From Taiwanofungus camphoratus (Eukaryota; Basidiomycota; Agaricomycetes; Polyporales; Taiwanofungaceae), in assembly GCA_003999685.1 (NCBI GenBank), contig CP021232.1, positions 558,001 to 622,000 on the forward strand: a DNA stretch of 64,000 bases. Direction: 5' to 3'. Below, in pieces: positions 34,679 to 47,194 of this stretch. How positions within the stretch are numbered: the first letter of the stretch is position 1; every line of letters begins with the position of its first letter. The notes below the pieces were generated by a model that did not search any database, was not told where the DNA came from, and was given only the letters and a program-made list of their open reading frames with translations. The position numbers and the translations under genes are program-made.

Positions 34679-35696
34679 ATGTTTGCCCCTGCTCTCCTCG
34701 CCCTCGCCGCTTTCGTTCCGACCGCGTTCGGTACTGTCTACGTGGGCCCATTCAATTGTCGTTTTCTATCTCAAAATTAACAGCATCGCACTACAGGTCA
34801 CCGCCCCCGTGTCGGAGACCAGCTGGGCTGCTGGTCAGAACCAGTCCATCTCTTGGCAGGACGATGGCAGCACTCCTTCGCTTGCGGATTTTGGCAACGC
34901 CAAAGTTTCCATCTACGTTGGAAACGCAAACGTGCAGGTCAGTGACTGTTGTATACTCTCACGCGAGTCATACTTGTATCATTATCGGATCCGATGCCAA
35001 CTGGACCGCCCGAGAGCTGACACAGATGATATTGTTGGTGCCTGATTTTGGGCGTCTTTGCAGCCTTAGTGAAAATATTTGTTTTAAAATATACGACTTT
35101 CTTTAACTGGTTCTAAACGCGGTTTGTCCAGACTGAAGTCCAACAAATTGTTCCGAGCGTCAATGTCAGCACCACACAGTCGATAGTCTTTACGCCTAAC
35201 CCTGCTGCTGGTGCAAACGGCGACTACTAGTAAGTTTTTTTTTCTTTGACTTTCTGCATGGTCTCATCGAAGTCACCCAGCTTCATTCGCTTTGAGTCGC
35301 TCGCCCTCAAGGATGCTAAGAATCCTCAATACCCCGCAGAGGCGTTCTCTGCCAAGTTCTCGCAAGTTGCACTCCTCTTCCAGTGTGCGCATCTTGACTA
35401 ATTCATCGCTTGACAGTCTGTCCGGCATGTCCGGCTCCTTCAATGCCTCTGTGCAGTCCGAGATCGATGGCCAGTCCACCGCGCCCATCGGCGGATCCAC
35501 CAGTGTTGCCGCAACTTCTGTCAGCACTCACGCCGCTGTCGCAAGTTTGACCAGCACGCCTGCGTCTAGCACCCACGCGCCGTCGTCCACTGCGAGCGCC
35601 GCCGGTGCTGCGAACGGTGCTGCCTCACTCGCTGTCGGCGGGTTCACTGGTGTGGCGGCTGTTGCTGTCGCTCTCGTCGGTGCCATGCTCCTTTAA
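34679..35696 (+). CDS. Kre9/KNH-like GPI-anchored Ser/Thr-rich wall protein
   Basis: Signal peptide MFAPALLALAAFVPTAFG, then after the first intron a Kre9/KNH1-type domain: VTAPVSETSWAAGQNQSISW, FGNAKVSIYVGNANVQ, VNVSTTQSIVFTPNPAAGAN, GDYYFIRFESLALKD. A Ser/Thr/Ala-rich stalk (residues about 140-200) is rich in O-glycosylation sites. The C-terminus GGFTGVAAVAVALVGAMLL is a GPI-attachment-like hydrophobic tail preceded by small residues (GAANGAAS). Ser-Thr-rich glycosyl-phosphatidylinositol-anchored proteins of this kind are common at basidiomycete surfaces; yeast Kre9 acts in beta-1,6-glucan assembly. Whether this one does is unknown. Start ATG 34679, stop 35694-35696. Confidence 0.85.
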
Positions 35697-36084
35697 CCGG
35701 CGGCGTGTACCGTAGACGAACGTCTCCCAACCTCCTATTCTCCAATCTTCTATAGGTGTTGTTGCGCACATTTCGATCTATGATTATTGTGTCATCTGGG
35801 TTCGATAGCTTCGATCTAATATTCGCTTTGGTTTTCTGCTTGGTGTCGGTCGTCAATGGATGGTTTACTCCGAAACGTTATAAATTATCGAAAAATGGTG
35901 TTCCTTTCCGGCCCGGGACCTTCTGCTCCAGATCGGCATTTCACGACTCTTGTATGCTGTCATGATCGCGATGTACAATGCACAGGCTATAGGTCTTAGC
36001 TTACACTCGTTACCACACAAAGTCCTGATTCTCAGTCGCATCTACTCTATTCATCGCGATAAGAATGTTCTCTGCTAGTCAGTG

Positions 36085-39000
36085 CTAGTCGGCCACGTCA
36101 TAAATCGTTCGAACAACGTGGTCCGCTTTTCTCCCCGTATGCTTTATGAAGCCCATATAATCGAGCTCATGCAGCGCCCGAATGAATCGCGCCTGCACCT
36201 GCACCTTCCAGTCTTCACCGTCATCATCAGTCTCGTCCCCGTCTTCTACATCCATCACGTCCTCTTCACCCTCGTCTACTTCCGTCATGCGCTCCTTCCC
36301 CTGCCCTATCTCACTCACAAGAGGCGCATCACCACGCGTGGCCTGCGCATCCTTCAACCGCCGTTGATGCCGCCGCTGGCTCTCGAGCACAACAGCAAAG
36401 GACTGGAACCAATCGTACACATTGATCATCCGCCCCGCCTCCATGTACCTTCGGAAGAGAATGCTCGTGTCTGGCAGCTCTCGCAGAGCAGGTGGCGCTC
36501 GTGCCAAATCCTTGCCATCTGTCTCCCTTATGTCATCAGTACCACCTTGATCCGCCGTATGTTCACGGGCCCCAAGTAGAAGCGCACGATAGGCATGAGC
36601 ATACTCGTACGGATGCAAAAGGGCAGAAACTATTGTTGCTCGGGGGGCGGGATTGATGAGCTAAGAAAGGGAAAGTCACATCAAAGGTGACCTGTAGGTT
36701 TCAAATGGTGGGTGCACGCACCTCGGACGGATACGGAGTCGAGCCAGTGTACCAGATATCCCAAAGAGGTCCTTCATCCAACCTGACGAAGCGCTCTCTG
36801 TAGATTTATGCATATGCCATGTCAGAGCCTTGTCCACAATACAAGTGAGACGCCCGAGCAGCACGTACTCTAGATACTGTACGAACCACTCGCTTACGCC
36901 TGCCGCCAACGATGCCACGGCAGACGTCTTCGCTCCTGCAACGTCCTCACTTCCTTCTTCTGGCTCAGAGGACACATCAACTATGGCATCGCCTGAATCA
37001 GGCATTTGTGCCATTACACCCATGGCCCATATCCGGGTGTCCTCTTCCTCCCTCCTTGCGGGGTCCCCTAAGCTGTCAAAGACCTCGACCAGCTGCCGAA
37101 GCAAAGCATGCAATTTGAGCGCGGGAAGTTTTCTGCGACGGGTACACGTAGGAGATCAGAAACACCGCATGCGACACTAGCGGTGACGGTACCTACTTGA
37201 CGATCATTCCGAGATACCTAACTTCTCGGCTGGCACGTCCACGGAGTGCCGCACTCAAAAATTGTAGTTCATCCACCCCCCCTTCTGGTCTTCTTCTCTT
37301 TGTGGCATGGCCTGGGTGCCCGAACGCTACTCGGCGCACGATCCGCGCCACGCACAAGGCCATGCACATCCGGCAAGCTTTCTGACGGAATCTTAGGCGC
37401 GCCGTCCGAATGGCCTCTGAGATTCCGGGAATACCGCATTCTGGGAGGCTGCGCGGGTTCGATCCAGAGTAGAGACGCGCATGAAGGACATCGAAGAATT
37501 GGCGAGGGGCAGACGGTGGTAGATTTGTGTCGGCGGCGAAGTGAACGAGGACGGTAAGCGGCTCCTCAAAGTGTTTTAGGTGCGCTATCTGGCGGAGGAG
37601 AGTTGGTCCGCATCATTTGAGCGTGCAATAAGGAGAGTAATTTTGGCAAAAGGAACAAGTCTGGTGAGTGCTGTGTAGAAGGTCATACGCTAGGCGGACG
37701 TACTTGCAGAAGGGTGAAGATTGCGTCTAGAGATGGACTGTGGCGGGAGGAAAAATCTGCGATGAAGTCCAGAGTAGCTGGGCCAAGCATAACATCTGGC
37801 TCAAAGTTGGGATCAAAGAAGGTCTTCATGCGTTTTGCTTTGAGCTTATATACAATAACCAAAAGTTATACTACTCACTTCAGTGATAATTTGCTCGACT
37901 ATGGCTGGCCCGGAAGGCGCAGTGAATATGCGAACCCGAAGCAGAGCGAGAGTAGAGCGGGAATAAGCTGCATGGAGATAAGATGGTGTCAATGGGGACG
38001 AAAGTGCAAGGAGGAAGACGAGAGGAAGACGTCGAATATGCATACTATGCAGCAAATGTCAATGTCTCTGAGAGAAAGATGAATTCATGTGGTGAATACC
38101 TGCATATGTAGAATACGTCTTGGACGATTCCAGGGTCGAATTGTTCGAAATCATGCAAGAAGACGACAAGCTTTGGCCTGTGCCCTGAGATTAAGACAAA
38201 AAGTAAGACACGGTGGTGTGATGAGCAATACAGCACAGACCAAGAACATCGTACCATGCTTCGAGAAGATTCAGATCATAATTTGCAAGGGATGCCGTTG
38301 GCTTGCGCTTCAAGCTATCTAATAGACCATGAAAGCGGATTAATTTGGATAAAGACATATAGACACAGTACGTACCATCAGATTGTTCGACAAAGCCCAT
38401 CACTATAGCCTTCATCACGGACAAAACATTTGAGCAATCAGCGGGATGCAAGTGAATTTGCCTGGCTAGACCACCAGATAACGAGTTCTCCGATGCGGCT
38501 TCCTCGGATGTAGGCTCATCAAGTTGTCTGATAATCTCCATGTACATAGAAGAGCTCCCTGGTTCCGCTGAAAAGGTTGCTAAATTCATATTGAAAATCT
38601 GTAATCACTTCAGACTACGCACCAGATACAGCGATGACGGGAATTTCGGAATGAGGTAAGCCAGGAAAGGCATCAGTATATGCATGCTTGACTTGATCCA
38701 CGACTTCTGCAGTGACTGAGGCATACAGGGATCGTACAATTGACTGGGCAGATATACGTGAGTAAATGTCAGCTTGCCCTCACGCGTTAGCAATGAAACA
38801 GATCAGGCAACCTGTAATGTAAAATGCCTTATGGCCACCTCAACGGCGCAATCATAGTCCCATAGCTTGGGCACTGAATAAGAACAAGCCTCTTAGAACC
38901 GCTCCCAATCAGCGAACTGACACCAGTCGTTCCGAGACACCTTTTGAGATCCCTACATGTTGTGTAGCTCGATCACCCGAGCCTCCAACCAGAATGTCGC

Positions 39001-39324
39001 AGAGAGGAGATTTATAGAGGTGATTCTAAGTGCGCATACCTGAACACGATTCAGACATTTGGTCCAAGCTGCTTTATATACCCGTAGACGCAGCTCATAC
39101 CCATCAGGTATGTCTCGCCACTGCACCGGTGAAGATGGCGCAACACTTGAATCTTCATCTATTCATTACCGTAGAATAAGTCAACATTGCCCAAGTAGAC
39201 TCAGAACAAGGTACCTGATTCATCTGGTGGAAGATAGGTGCAAGTCTGTGGGGGTTTAGCATCCAGTTGTATAGCGAACTGGCCTGTGACATACTTTTGT
39301 AGGATCATCAATGTCTCGCGCCAT
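36085..39324 (-). CDS. ORC3: Origin recognition complex subunit 3
   Basis: Part of the ORC that marks replication origins and loads Cdc6/MCM. The start is inferred at 39324: MARDIDDPTK joins across an intron to TCTYLPPDES, then SSVAPSSPVQWRDIPDGYEL and RVYKAAWTKCLNRVQ. Middle exons include the segment with RQLDEPTSEEAAS, HLHPADCSNVLSVMKAIVMG and LANYDLNLLEAWYD. The C-terminal insert and winged helix are clear: LRQLVEVFDSLGDPARREEE, RKACRMCMALCVARIVRR, DTSILFRRYMEAGRMINVYD, WFQSFAVVLESQRRH, then an acidic stretch and RFIRALHELDYMGFIKHTGR, KADHVVRTIYDVAD. The stop is at 36085-36087. The MINVYDWF and LDYxGFIKxTxRKxDHV blocks are diagnostic. Internal exon edges are not fully resolved. Confidence 0.88.
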
Positions 39325-39630
39325 TAAAGCTGGCGTGCCGCGTGTGTATAACAGCCTTCTAGTAGAAGCCAGAGAGAAGGCGGTATTTACCTTGCTTGTC
39401 AAAGTTGTCCACAATTGAACGTTGGCCTTGGAAATGCGTGCTTTATTTGTCTCGCGTGGCACACAGTAGGGGAACCCAACTATGTATGCAAGTCTGTCCT
39501 ACTTACCGTATTTCACCTAGACGTCGTGAAATGGTAGAAGTGTGCAGATGGAATGAATTTCAGTCCGCTTCTGCGATACGTCCTGCCAGTCCCAAGGGGC
39601 AGGCAAAAATCAGATTTTCGACACGAGGTC

Positions 39631-39674
39631 AGAAATCCCGGTTAAGCAGACCCCGTGGGAGCTTCCCACGCACC
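39631..39674. repeat. GC-rich palindromic repeat, unit 1
   Basis: Starts agaaatcccggttaag, followed by ccccgtgggagcttcccacg, which folds on itself. Another small foldback (ggaaggcaccttcc) follows at about 39680. Confidence 0.5.
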
Positions 39675-39956
39675 ATATTTGGAAGGCACCTTCCATAACA
39701 GGATGTGTCCCGTGGGCGCGTGTCAATCTGCACGTGATGTCACTTACATGTCACAGTCATGACTATGAATTACCTTACCATATATGGCAGCATACCGACA
39801 TCTCAGTACGGTCGTCGACACCGATGACTTGGGAGGGCTCCAAAATCAGGAAAGAGGCTTAGTTACAGTATGTATTGCTTATTTTGAGTGTCTATATCAT
39901 AGTTGTACCACATTTTATCCCATTTAATACCTGGGAGAAAATACAGCTAACTGGCA

Positions 39957-39999
39957 AGAAATCCCGGTTAAGGGCCCCTGGGGGTACCCCCCCCCTACC
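39957..39999. repeat. GC-rich palindromic repeat, unit 2
   Basis: Starts with the same 16 bases (agaaatcccggttaag), then cccctgggggtacccccc, a palindrome around ggtacc. Similar layout to unit 1, 326 bp away, same orientation. Confidence 0.5.
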
Positions 40000-40526
40000 C
40001 TGTGTCTCGGCATCTGCCGGTGCGCGCCCCTTGGCCAGTCCGCCACTTCCCATAGTCACCATATCAGGTGACCACTATGCGATTCAACCCAAAGCAACAC
40101 AATCTGAACATGCCTTGTGCTACGATTGCAGACCATTGTGCTTTGTCTGCAAAATGCATACAGTTGATAGCTATGTAGTTTCCATATTACAAATGAAATA
40201 ATGCCAACGGGTCCATTACATTCTCCAAGCAAGGTTTCTGCCGATAACACCTCCCGAGTAAGATTATAATTAAACATAACGGTAACCGTAGAAGTGGTAA
40301 GGGCGTTGGAAGCACAGGGGTACATAGATCTCTAATAGTTCCCAGTCGGCGCAGACTATGCTATGCAATCATCTATTCTCTTGTGGGGAGGTATGTAATA
40401 TTACCCATGAGATCGAAACACGTCAAAGTTTTCGAATACCTTCACTCCTCGAGATTGCGTCCCCCTTACATACACAGTTTTCGTTCCAAGTATGGGATCA
40501 TGCGCTGCTGTCTTACATGCAGAAGT

Positions 40527-43167
40527 TTACTTCTGACGCCGCTTCTTCTTGCTCTTTGAAGTAGGCCGACCTCGCCGGGGAGGTGCTGCGCTAGGATTCC
40601 CATCTCTTGATCCCGAACCCTGCGGCGCCAACTCTTCTGTGTCATCCCTGTCTTCCTCTACCTGCTCCCGCTGGCGCTTTCGCGAATCCTGTTTCGAGGA
40701 TCCCTCCTCAAATTTATCTTTCGTCTGAGCTTGGTGATTCTGTCGTAGCTCCAGACTGAGAGGACCCATTTCGATGCACAGACCTTTGCTCATGTCACGA
40801 AATGCTTTGGAAAAACGTTTGTGAAGTCCATCGGCAACCTTATGGTCAATTGTAGCAACCTGTCGTTCGGCCTGGCAGTAGCGATCTGTGAGTTCTTGCC
40901 TCAATTCCTCCAAAATCTGACCCAGTGCCTGAACGACTGAATCGAGACAGCATAGCTTCTCGAAGAAAACGTCACCAGGTCGCATGACGTTACCTCTTAC
41001 TGCCTTGTCATAAAACAGCCCCCTCGCGTATACCATCTGAGTCTTGAGTCGTTTTTTAAATGCCGGGTCTTCACCACTGTCGCGGACCACTTTCTTCTTG
41101 AAGAGGAAATAGACTGCGACCCACCAGACGGATTCTAGATCATGAAGCGGGTTATATCGAAATCTAGAATCCGTCCTCTTGTTGGCGTCTAGTTTTCTGA
41201 CAGGTAAACCGTCGGATTCGATGTCGTTTGTATCATCATCATTGTTTCCGGAGGAACTGTTGTTAACAGGGTTCGATTTGAACAAGTACATTTGATTATC
41301 GATCTCTACCGCGATGAAATCAGCCGTTCCCTAGCAAAGTTTACAATACTCATATTATAAAGAATTTGACGCATTCGAATAATGGTTTAGCACGCACCGT
41401 ACGAACTTCATGCGAACTCGGCTGGCCCATTCTCTTCGCGTACTCCAGATCCCCCAGTCTTCCATTTCCATCTTTGTCTACGAGAATGTTTCCCGTACTT
41501 ATGTCACGATGGACCCACCCACTGCGGTGCATAAGCTGCAGCGCTGATCGGGGCGAAAAAGTTAGAAACGAGAAAGAACGTCAAAGCCAAGCGCCGCTTA
41601 CCATCGGTTATGTGGCTGAGAACCTTCAAGATAAGGGCTAAGGAGGTTATTTTGTAAAATGGTTTGCAAACTTCCTTGAAAACGATACGATAATGAGCCT
41701 TGGGATGATGCATTGGGGGCGGTTCGATCATCTCCTGATTATATTCTTGCGGTGTGCGATAATGTCCGGTACCGGTGTTCGAACCACTCCAAATACCTTC
41801 CGGGGGAATTTGGACGTTGTATCTTGAACATTCGCTCGGAATTTCCATACTACGAGTCATGAGGGTACGAGTATCATCAGCATTACCATCGATATAGACA
41901 TCTCCATGATGGAGCACTGTCAGGAAACGAGCGTCGATATCCTCCCGGTCCTCTTCCGATGCAGCAGAATCACGCAGGCTTGCAGAAAGGTCGCCTTCCC
42001 GATCACGGTCACTATCGATCCAGGAGTCCTTCAGTGCGACAGAGTCACCGTATTCTTTATTACCCACAACCTTCCTGGCCTCCCAAACACGAGTACCTCT
42101 TCCTAACGGAGCATTGGCACCCACATCGGAGAGGACACCAATCGTGCGATATACGACTTCTTCAGCTTCCGGCGTACGTACGGTAATGTCATATCGGGGA
42201 GTACCATCACTGTGATATTGAATCTTGCCCTTCCCGTCCTTGGCAAATTTCATTGTAGGATCCCAGCCTATCTCATGTTCTTTGGCATACATGAGTGATA
42301 TGAAGAAGGAAGTGACAATTCTATGCTCCTGTCGTCCATAAGGTGAGAAACAGCCTTCCAGGAAAAAATATAGCAGCTCACATGCATGAAGTCAAATGAG
42401 TCGGAGACAAGCAGCTCAGCACGACTGCAGAACCACAATTTCATTCGTGTATCTTCAATCGTCAGTCCGAACGTGAATCGCCGACGTGGATCGTCACGCA
42501 TGCAGTGATGCATACTCCAAATCACCTTGCTGACGTTCTGCCACGAAAATAAAGACATGTCTGCATTGACTATGAACTGAACGCTTACGTCGTACTCTTC
42601 TTTCTTGCTAGTCAACTTTTTGTACTCGCAGGAAAGTCCAATATCAGCCCAGCGGATAGCATCGCCTCTGCGTCGCAATATCAAGCATCCGTCAGGACGC
42701 GTCTTCGAGGATCGTGTGTACGAGCTCGGAATGACGTTTGGATTGTTTTGAAGTTCCAAGGCATTGTCAGCCCTGGTTAGCTTGGCTGTTGCCTTTGCAA
42801 TCGCATTCGATATTTCCTTGAGTGGATCAAAGGCCTTGTCTTCCGTTAGACGAGAGCGTCGAGGGTCGACCTTAAAGGCTCTCCATCGATTCGATCGTGT
42901 AATGTGGCCTTGTTTCTTGAGTTTGGCGATGACCTCGTCTACATCGACCCCCTCAGGTAGCGGAGGAAGGATATTGTTAAGGAAGGATTCAATCGAAATC
43001 TGGGGAACAGATTCTCCTATATCTGTCAACAAGGCCGTACGGCCTTGGTTAAGGTTTCCAGTAACATATGAAGCGGTGCTGGTATGCTTCGCAATAGCGG
43101 GTGTTTCAAAATTAGTGGTTAAGGTGTCTGCCTTTCCTCGGACAGGGGTAGTGGGTCGCTCACCCAT
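40527..43167 (-). CDS. FunK1-type protein kinase, copy A
   Basis: Fungal-type protein kinase (FunK1). Start at 43167 (MGERPTTPVRGKAD). The N-terminal extension has SFLNNILPPLPEGVDVDEVI and SRWADIGLSCEYK-type blocks (here RWADIGLSCEYKKLTSKKEE), QNVSKVIWSMHHCMRDDPRR, then HEHRI joined to MYAKEHEIGWDPTMKF. The catalytic loop is MHRSGWVHRDISTGNILVDK, the activation segment RLGDLEYAKRMGQPSSHEVR joins across an intron to GTADFIAVEI, and the C-lobe has FRYNPLHDLESVWWVAVYFL. The tail is basic (KSKKKRRQK). Four introns are placed by comparison with copy B, and all give an open frame; the stop is at 40527-40529. The HRDIS-x-GN signature defines the family, which is greatly expanded in agaricomycetes and of largely unknown function. 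Confidence 0.92.
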
Positions 43168-43203
43168 ATTGGCTCGTCTGAGGAGAAATGCATTGTTTCT
43201 GTG

Positions 43204-43210
43204 TTATATA
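43204..43210 (-). promoter_or_regulatory. Candidate TATA box of FunK1 copy A
   Basis: On the minus strand gagtatataacac lies about 40 bp before the predicted ATG and is conserved in copy B. Because of this closeness, the mRNA leader should be very short, or the true start codon differs. Confidence 0.45.
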
Positions 43211-44452
43211 CTCCTGTGTGGCCTGCGGTGGCCTGAGAAGTTGCTTTGAGATGATAATCGTCGTGAGCAGGATGGTGGCTCACCGTGGCTGTCTTTCCGA
43301 ACAATGGGGCAACGTGCGACTGTGCAACTGTAACTCTACACGCACCAAAGCGGCTGATATACCAACGTTGTGGTGTACAAGGCTGTATTGGATCTCAATC
43401 TCGTTTGAGACTTGGTTCAAGTTGCAAAGCTAATGTAGTGCGATCAAAGACTGAGGACGCGTTAGCCACGTGATCGTGGATTTATGGCCGCTACAGTCTG
43501 ACTCTCGTGACTCTCGTCCGTCCATTGTGTTCGTTCAAAACGCCGTGGACTAGCGAACACGCTATATCCTTGGACAGTTCTCCTACAAGTACAACTACGT
43601 TGTCTTCTGGGCTTCCCACTTAGCGCCCTCAATCTGTAGCGTCACGCGCAATGACGTTTGTCTCTTTCTTGCACATCTGCTCGGGAAGCCCAAACTACGC
43701 AGTACTACCGTGGCATTTTGTGACTCTCGATTCTGCGTCTTTCGCGGAGTCAGAGTTTGTGAATGTCAGGGTCACATTCTCAGTCAAAGCGGCTATAGCA
43801 CTGTGTCTAGGCCAATCACGACTCACTAGCGCACGCTGATATCTTGTATGAACCCGCTTCTGGCGACCAGATCGAAACGAGTTACGGGTGTGCACGCGCT
43901 TTGGCTATGGCCCGTGGGACTGGGCTTTGGACACTGCAACTATCCACACACTAAGGTGTATGCTTATTCACTGACTCTATCGCCTGTCACAAACAGCACT
44001 ATATCGCACTACGTGCCGTGAATCCCTTTCGCTTGTCCCGCCGCGTTACTTTTCTTTGTGCTTGATTTGAAACCCTGATTTATGATAGTTCGTAATTGCC
44101 AGACACGGTAGAGGATCACGAGGTACACGCACAAGCGCTCTCATTCTGTTCTTGTGGCGATTCGGAACGCAAGAGCCACGCATGGTCCTCATTCCTCCTG
44201 CATTCCTCCTGCGTAAATTATACACCGAGGCTCTGTTTGCCACCGGCTTCAGGTCGATGCCACACATTATACTTATGTCGGTGCGTAATGTAAAGTAAGC
44301 TCTGAAATGATATGTGGCTGTTTTGCAAAAGAACATGTATATTTGGAACGAGGATTTCGGATCCTGAACTATCGGTACCGTGAGTCATGTAGCTACTGAA
44401 GCGGTGGCGTGTGTGCGATGCGTAAGCTTTTGAGTTGACCTCAACTCTTCGT

Positions 44453-45292
44453 TCAAGCGCCATCCTTGACAGCTTGCCAGGACGGTCGAGATGTGATATC
44501 TCTCCACCACCTGAGGACCAAAATGTGTTTCAAAACAAAACAAATCTTCAGGTAAGCAGTGTAATATAAACGGGGAGCGAACTGGCCTTGCGACATTGGG
44601 CCTCTTTTCTGATAGAAGCACATCTATGCCCATCACACCCAGCATAGAGCCATATGGGAGGTGAAATAAGTCAGCCAAAGTGATCTCCTGTGCAACAGCG
44701 CAGCAGTCAGTAAGGTATAACTACTAGCGTGTTCAGGAACTGACGTTGCCGGCGAGGTACTTCGTCTTAGAAAGAATGATCTCATAGGCGTCCAGCTTTG
44801 CATTTAGTACCTGGAGAAGATTAGCCACGACCTTTGAATCGCCAAGGCCCTTGCGTCTGCAGTCAAAAGTGGATTCAGCAAGCTTGCCCGCTTGACGTTA
44901 AATCACTGGTAGACTCACGGCTTGATGACCTTCTCAAATGCTATCCCAGACGCGAAAGGGTCGAAGTTGGTGAGCTCTATACTCGCAGCCTGCTCAAACA
45001 AAGCTGTTTTCTTCAGGTCTGCGGTGTCAGGCACGATCTTGTTGCCACGGCCCGCATACTTGAGTGCTATGTAGCGCCCTATAGCGCGACTTTCGAACAG
45101 CTGGAAGCCATCTTCTTCGACGATGAACGGTACCTGTCCGAACGGTTGGTTGGCCAAGAAGGCGCCATCCTTGTGCTCATTCTTGGTCAAGTCGACCGCG
45201 ACGAGCTCGTAGGGAACGTCCTTCTCCTTCAGAACGAGGGCAACTCGCCGGGTGCAGGTTGACAGGGGGGAACCGTAGAGCTTGATGACCAT
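44453..45292 (-). CDS. Glutathione S-transferase, phi/GSTF-like
   Basis: Conjugates glutathione to electrophiles or reduces peroxides in the cytosol. The N-terminal thioredoxin-fold domain is in the first exon: MVIKLYGSPLSTCTRRVALV, LKEKDVPYELVAVDL, the cis-Pro segment QPFGQVPFI, and the glutathione-binding ESRAIGRYIALKY. The Ser in SPLSTC is the likely catalytic residue. The helical C-terminal domain comes in later exons: FEQAASIELTNFDPFASGIA, VANLLQVLNAKLDAYEIILS, KTKYLAGN, ITLADLFHLPYGSMLGV and WWRDITSRPSWQAVKDGA, with the stop at 44453-44455. ITLADLFHLPYG is the typical N-capping box. It is the only GST in the window. Confidence 0.9.
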
Positions 45293-45987
45293 CTTCGTGT
45301 ATTTGCTTGGGATGTGGAAATACGAGGTTCAATTTATATCCTGTTAAGGCGCTGATGTATCTTCCTCTTATCGATCATCAAACTCAGAGGTTGTTGACGG
45401 TAGTACGTGTACCCAATAATTCGTGAATAGTGGCCGCCGTCCAATGTTCTACTTCGTGACGGCCACGGTTACCATTTGTATGTATGCACTTCTCAGTGGA
45501 GCTTCTTCGAATAGACGACTTGTCAGCTGTATATCAGGCACAACCTTGTTGAAACATATGTGGGAATTGAGACCTCTTATGGAGAAGTGCGGGGAGGCGC
45601 AAGTTTGGCTTCATGTTCTTTATGGTGTTCAAACCCTCACGATGAGTGCGAAGATTGCTTCGGGACTGCCTTGTCGATGGTCACTCGATAGTGCACCGCC
45701 AAAAGGTGGTCCAGTGGCTGTCACGAGCCCAAACACGGAAGCGCCTCTGCCAAATCCGCTATCATCGAGTGGAAAGCAGCCGTTCAAGTGCCGTATCTAT
45801 GACGCGCCGCCGAACGGCTGCTCCAGACGCCTTGCAATGGTAGTTCAATTGGGTGATGATGAGCCCTTTACATGTGATCAGACGTGTCTGAGGAGGGCCC
45901 CCGAATGGAATAGTATAAAGGATATGCTCTCGTTAGGACGTGTCTTCTGCGAAAGCTAGTGCAATCATAAACCCAGCTGTACGGGCG

Positions 45988-47194
45988 ATGGCGAAGCTTA
46001 TTGCAGTCTGTGGTGCAACAGGAAATCAAGGCATGCTCTTCCTCCTGGCATGGTGCACATACCATGCTGACACTGAGGCTACAGGAGGCTCGGTTGCCAA
46101 GCACCTCTTACAGTATCCAGATCAATACAAAGTCCGTGCATTGACTCGCAATCCCCAGTCTCAGGCGGCACAAGAATTGGCCAAGCTGGGAGCCGAAGTG
46201 GTAAAGACTGACCTGACGGTTCCTTCAGAGGTCACCGAAGCGCTAAAGGGCTGTTGGGGCGTTTTTGGTGTCACTGACTTCTACGACGTGGTGAGGTCGC
46301 TGCGTCAAGAATTTGAAACTGTGCAGAAGCGCTGATACATGAGATTGCTAGAAAATCAAGGATGATCCCGGCAGCGAGGAACGACAGGGCAAAAATCTGG
46401 TGGATGCGGCGCTGGCAGCAAATACCCAATGCTTTGTTTGGAGCACCCTGCCTAGCTCCAGGAGAATTTCTGGCGGACGACTAGTCTCCCGGATCTACGA
46501 AGGTGAATTTTCACTGATATCTTTTGAGAGTATCCTCTGATATAAGTCTGTCTTAAAAGGTAAATATCAAGTCGACGACTACATCAGAGAGAAGGGGCTG
46601 CCGGCATCCTTCTTGTACACCGGTAATTTCTATGAGAACATGGTGTTCCGGTCGCACATGCGATATGATGCTGAGAAGGATGTTGTGGAGTTCAGGCAGC
46701 CGATCATCAAAGAGACCACAAAATGTGAGCGTCATATGCCCCGATGATTGTGAAGATACTAACCTAGAGGAAGTGGCAATGTTGTATGTCGAGAAGGACC
46801 TGTCTGGCGTCGTAAAGGCGATATTTGATCAGTGGGAGACGAAGAAAGACGATCTCAATCACCAATACCTCTACGTGACGAACACCCGGATTACGCCACT
46901 CGACATCCTCGCGAGCGTGAAGAAAGGTGGCTTATGGCTTCGCAACTGTCGTGCTGTACTCATACTCTCGCTATCATCCCAGTGACAGGAAAAGAGGCCA
47001 TTTACACAGTCCTTCCCACTACCGGCGTCCCCGATCGCGATATCATGTTTCAGCTGTACAACGAGATGGGAATGTACGGAGCGAAGGAGATCCCGGACGA
47101 AAAAATAATGAAGCTTGGTGTCCAGCTCCACGATGTCGACGATTTTGTCAGGTCAAGGTTAGCACCGCACTTGGGTCTACCGGTCATAGGTTGA
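45988..47194 (+). CDS. NmrA-like NAD(P)-binding protein
   Basis: Atypical short-chain-dehydrogenase fold. The first exon gives MAKLIAVCGATGNQG (dinucleotide motif GATGxQG), and after an intron GGSVAKHLLQ, then VRALTRNPQSQAAQELAKLG, EVVKTDLTVPSEVTEALKGC and WGVFGVTDFYD. Later exons carry DDPGSEERQGKNLVDAALAA, VWSTLPSS, GLPASFLYTGNFYENMVFRS and AMLYVEKDLSGVVKAIFDQW. The C-terminal exon is ITGKEAIYTVLPTTG-like (VTGKEAIYTVLPTT...) and ends LAPHLGLPVIG, stop 47192-47194. The usual SDR Tyr-x-x-x-Lys pair is not evident, as in NmrA/HSCARG proteins, which sense NADP rather than catalyse. Role here unknown: redox sensing or nitrogen-control type regulation. Confidence 0.88.

Larger units (their letters stand above)
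39325..40287. other. Intergenic region with two diverged GC-rich palindromic repeats
   Basis: Upstream of ORC3 and downstream of FunK1 copy A. Two related units at 39631-39674 and 39957-39999 share agaaatcccggttaag followed by a C-rich/G-rich palindrome. No supported gene. Confidence 0.45.
40288..44018. repeat. Inverted duplication, left arm
   Basis: Pairs in reverse complement with 47249-50931. The outer edge shares accacttctac (as read on the kinase strand) and the inner edge shares gtagtgcgata; beyond these the sequences diverge at once. The arm carries FunK1 kinase copy A with about 0.85 kb upstream and 0.24 kb downstream of it. Identity is about 95% or more over the N-terminal coding part, and lower over the C-terminal coding part and the flanks. 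Confidence 0.92.

Noticed and set aside
37440-37460. tRNA-like B box (gggttcgatcc)
   Set aside because: The T-arm does not pair and there is no A box; the site lies within an ORC3 coding exon on the minus strand.
45423-45959. 178-codon frame between GST and NmrA genes
   Set aside because: No domain, and atypical composition (basic and Cys-containing). It fills the shared promoter region of two divergent genes. Kept only as a remark.
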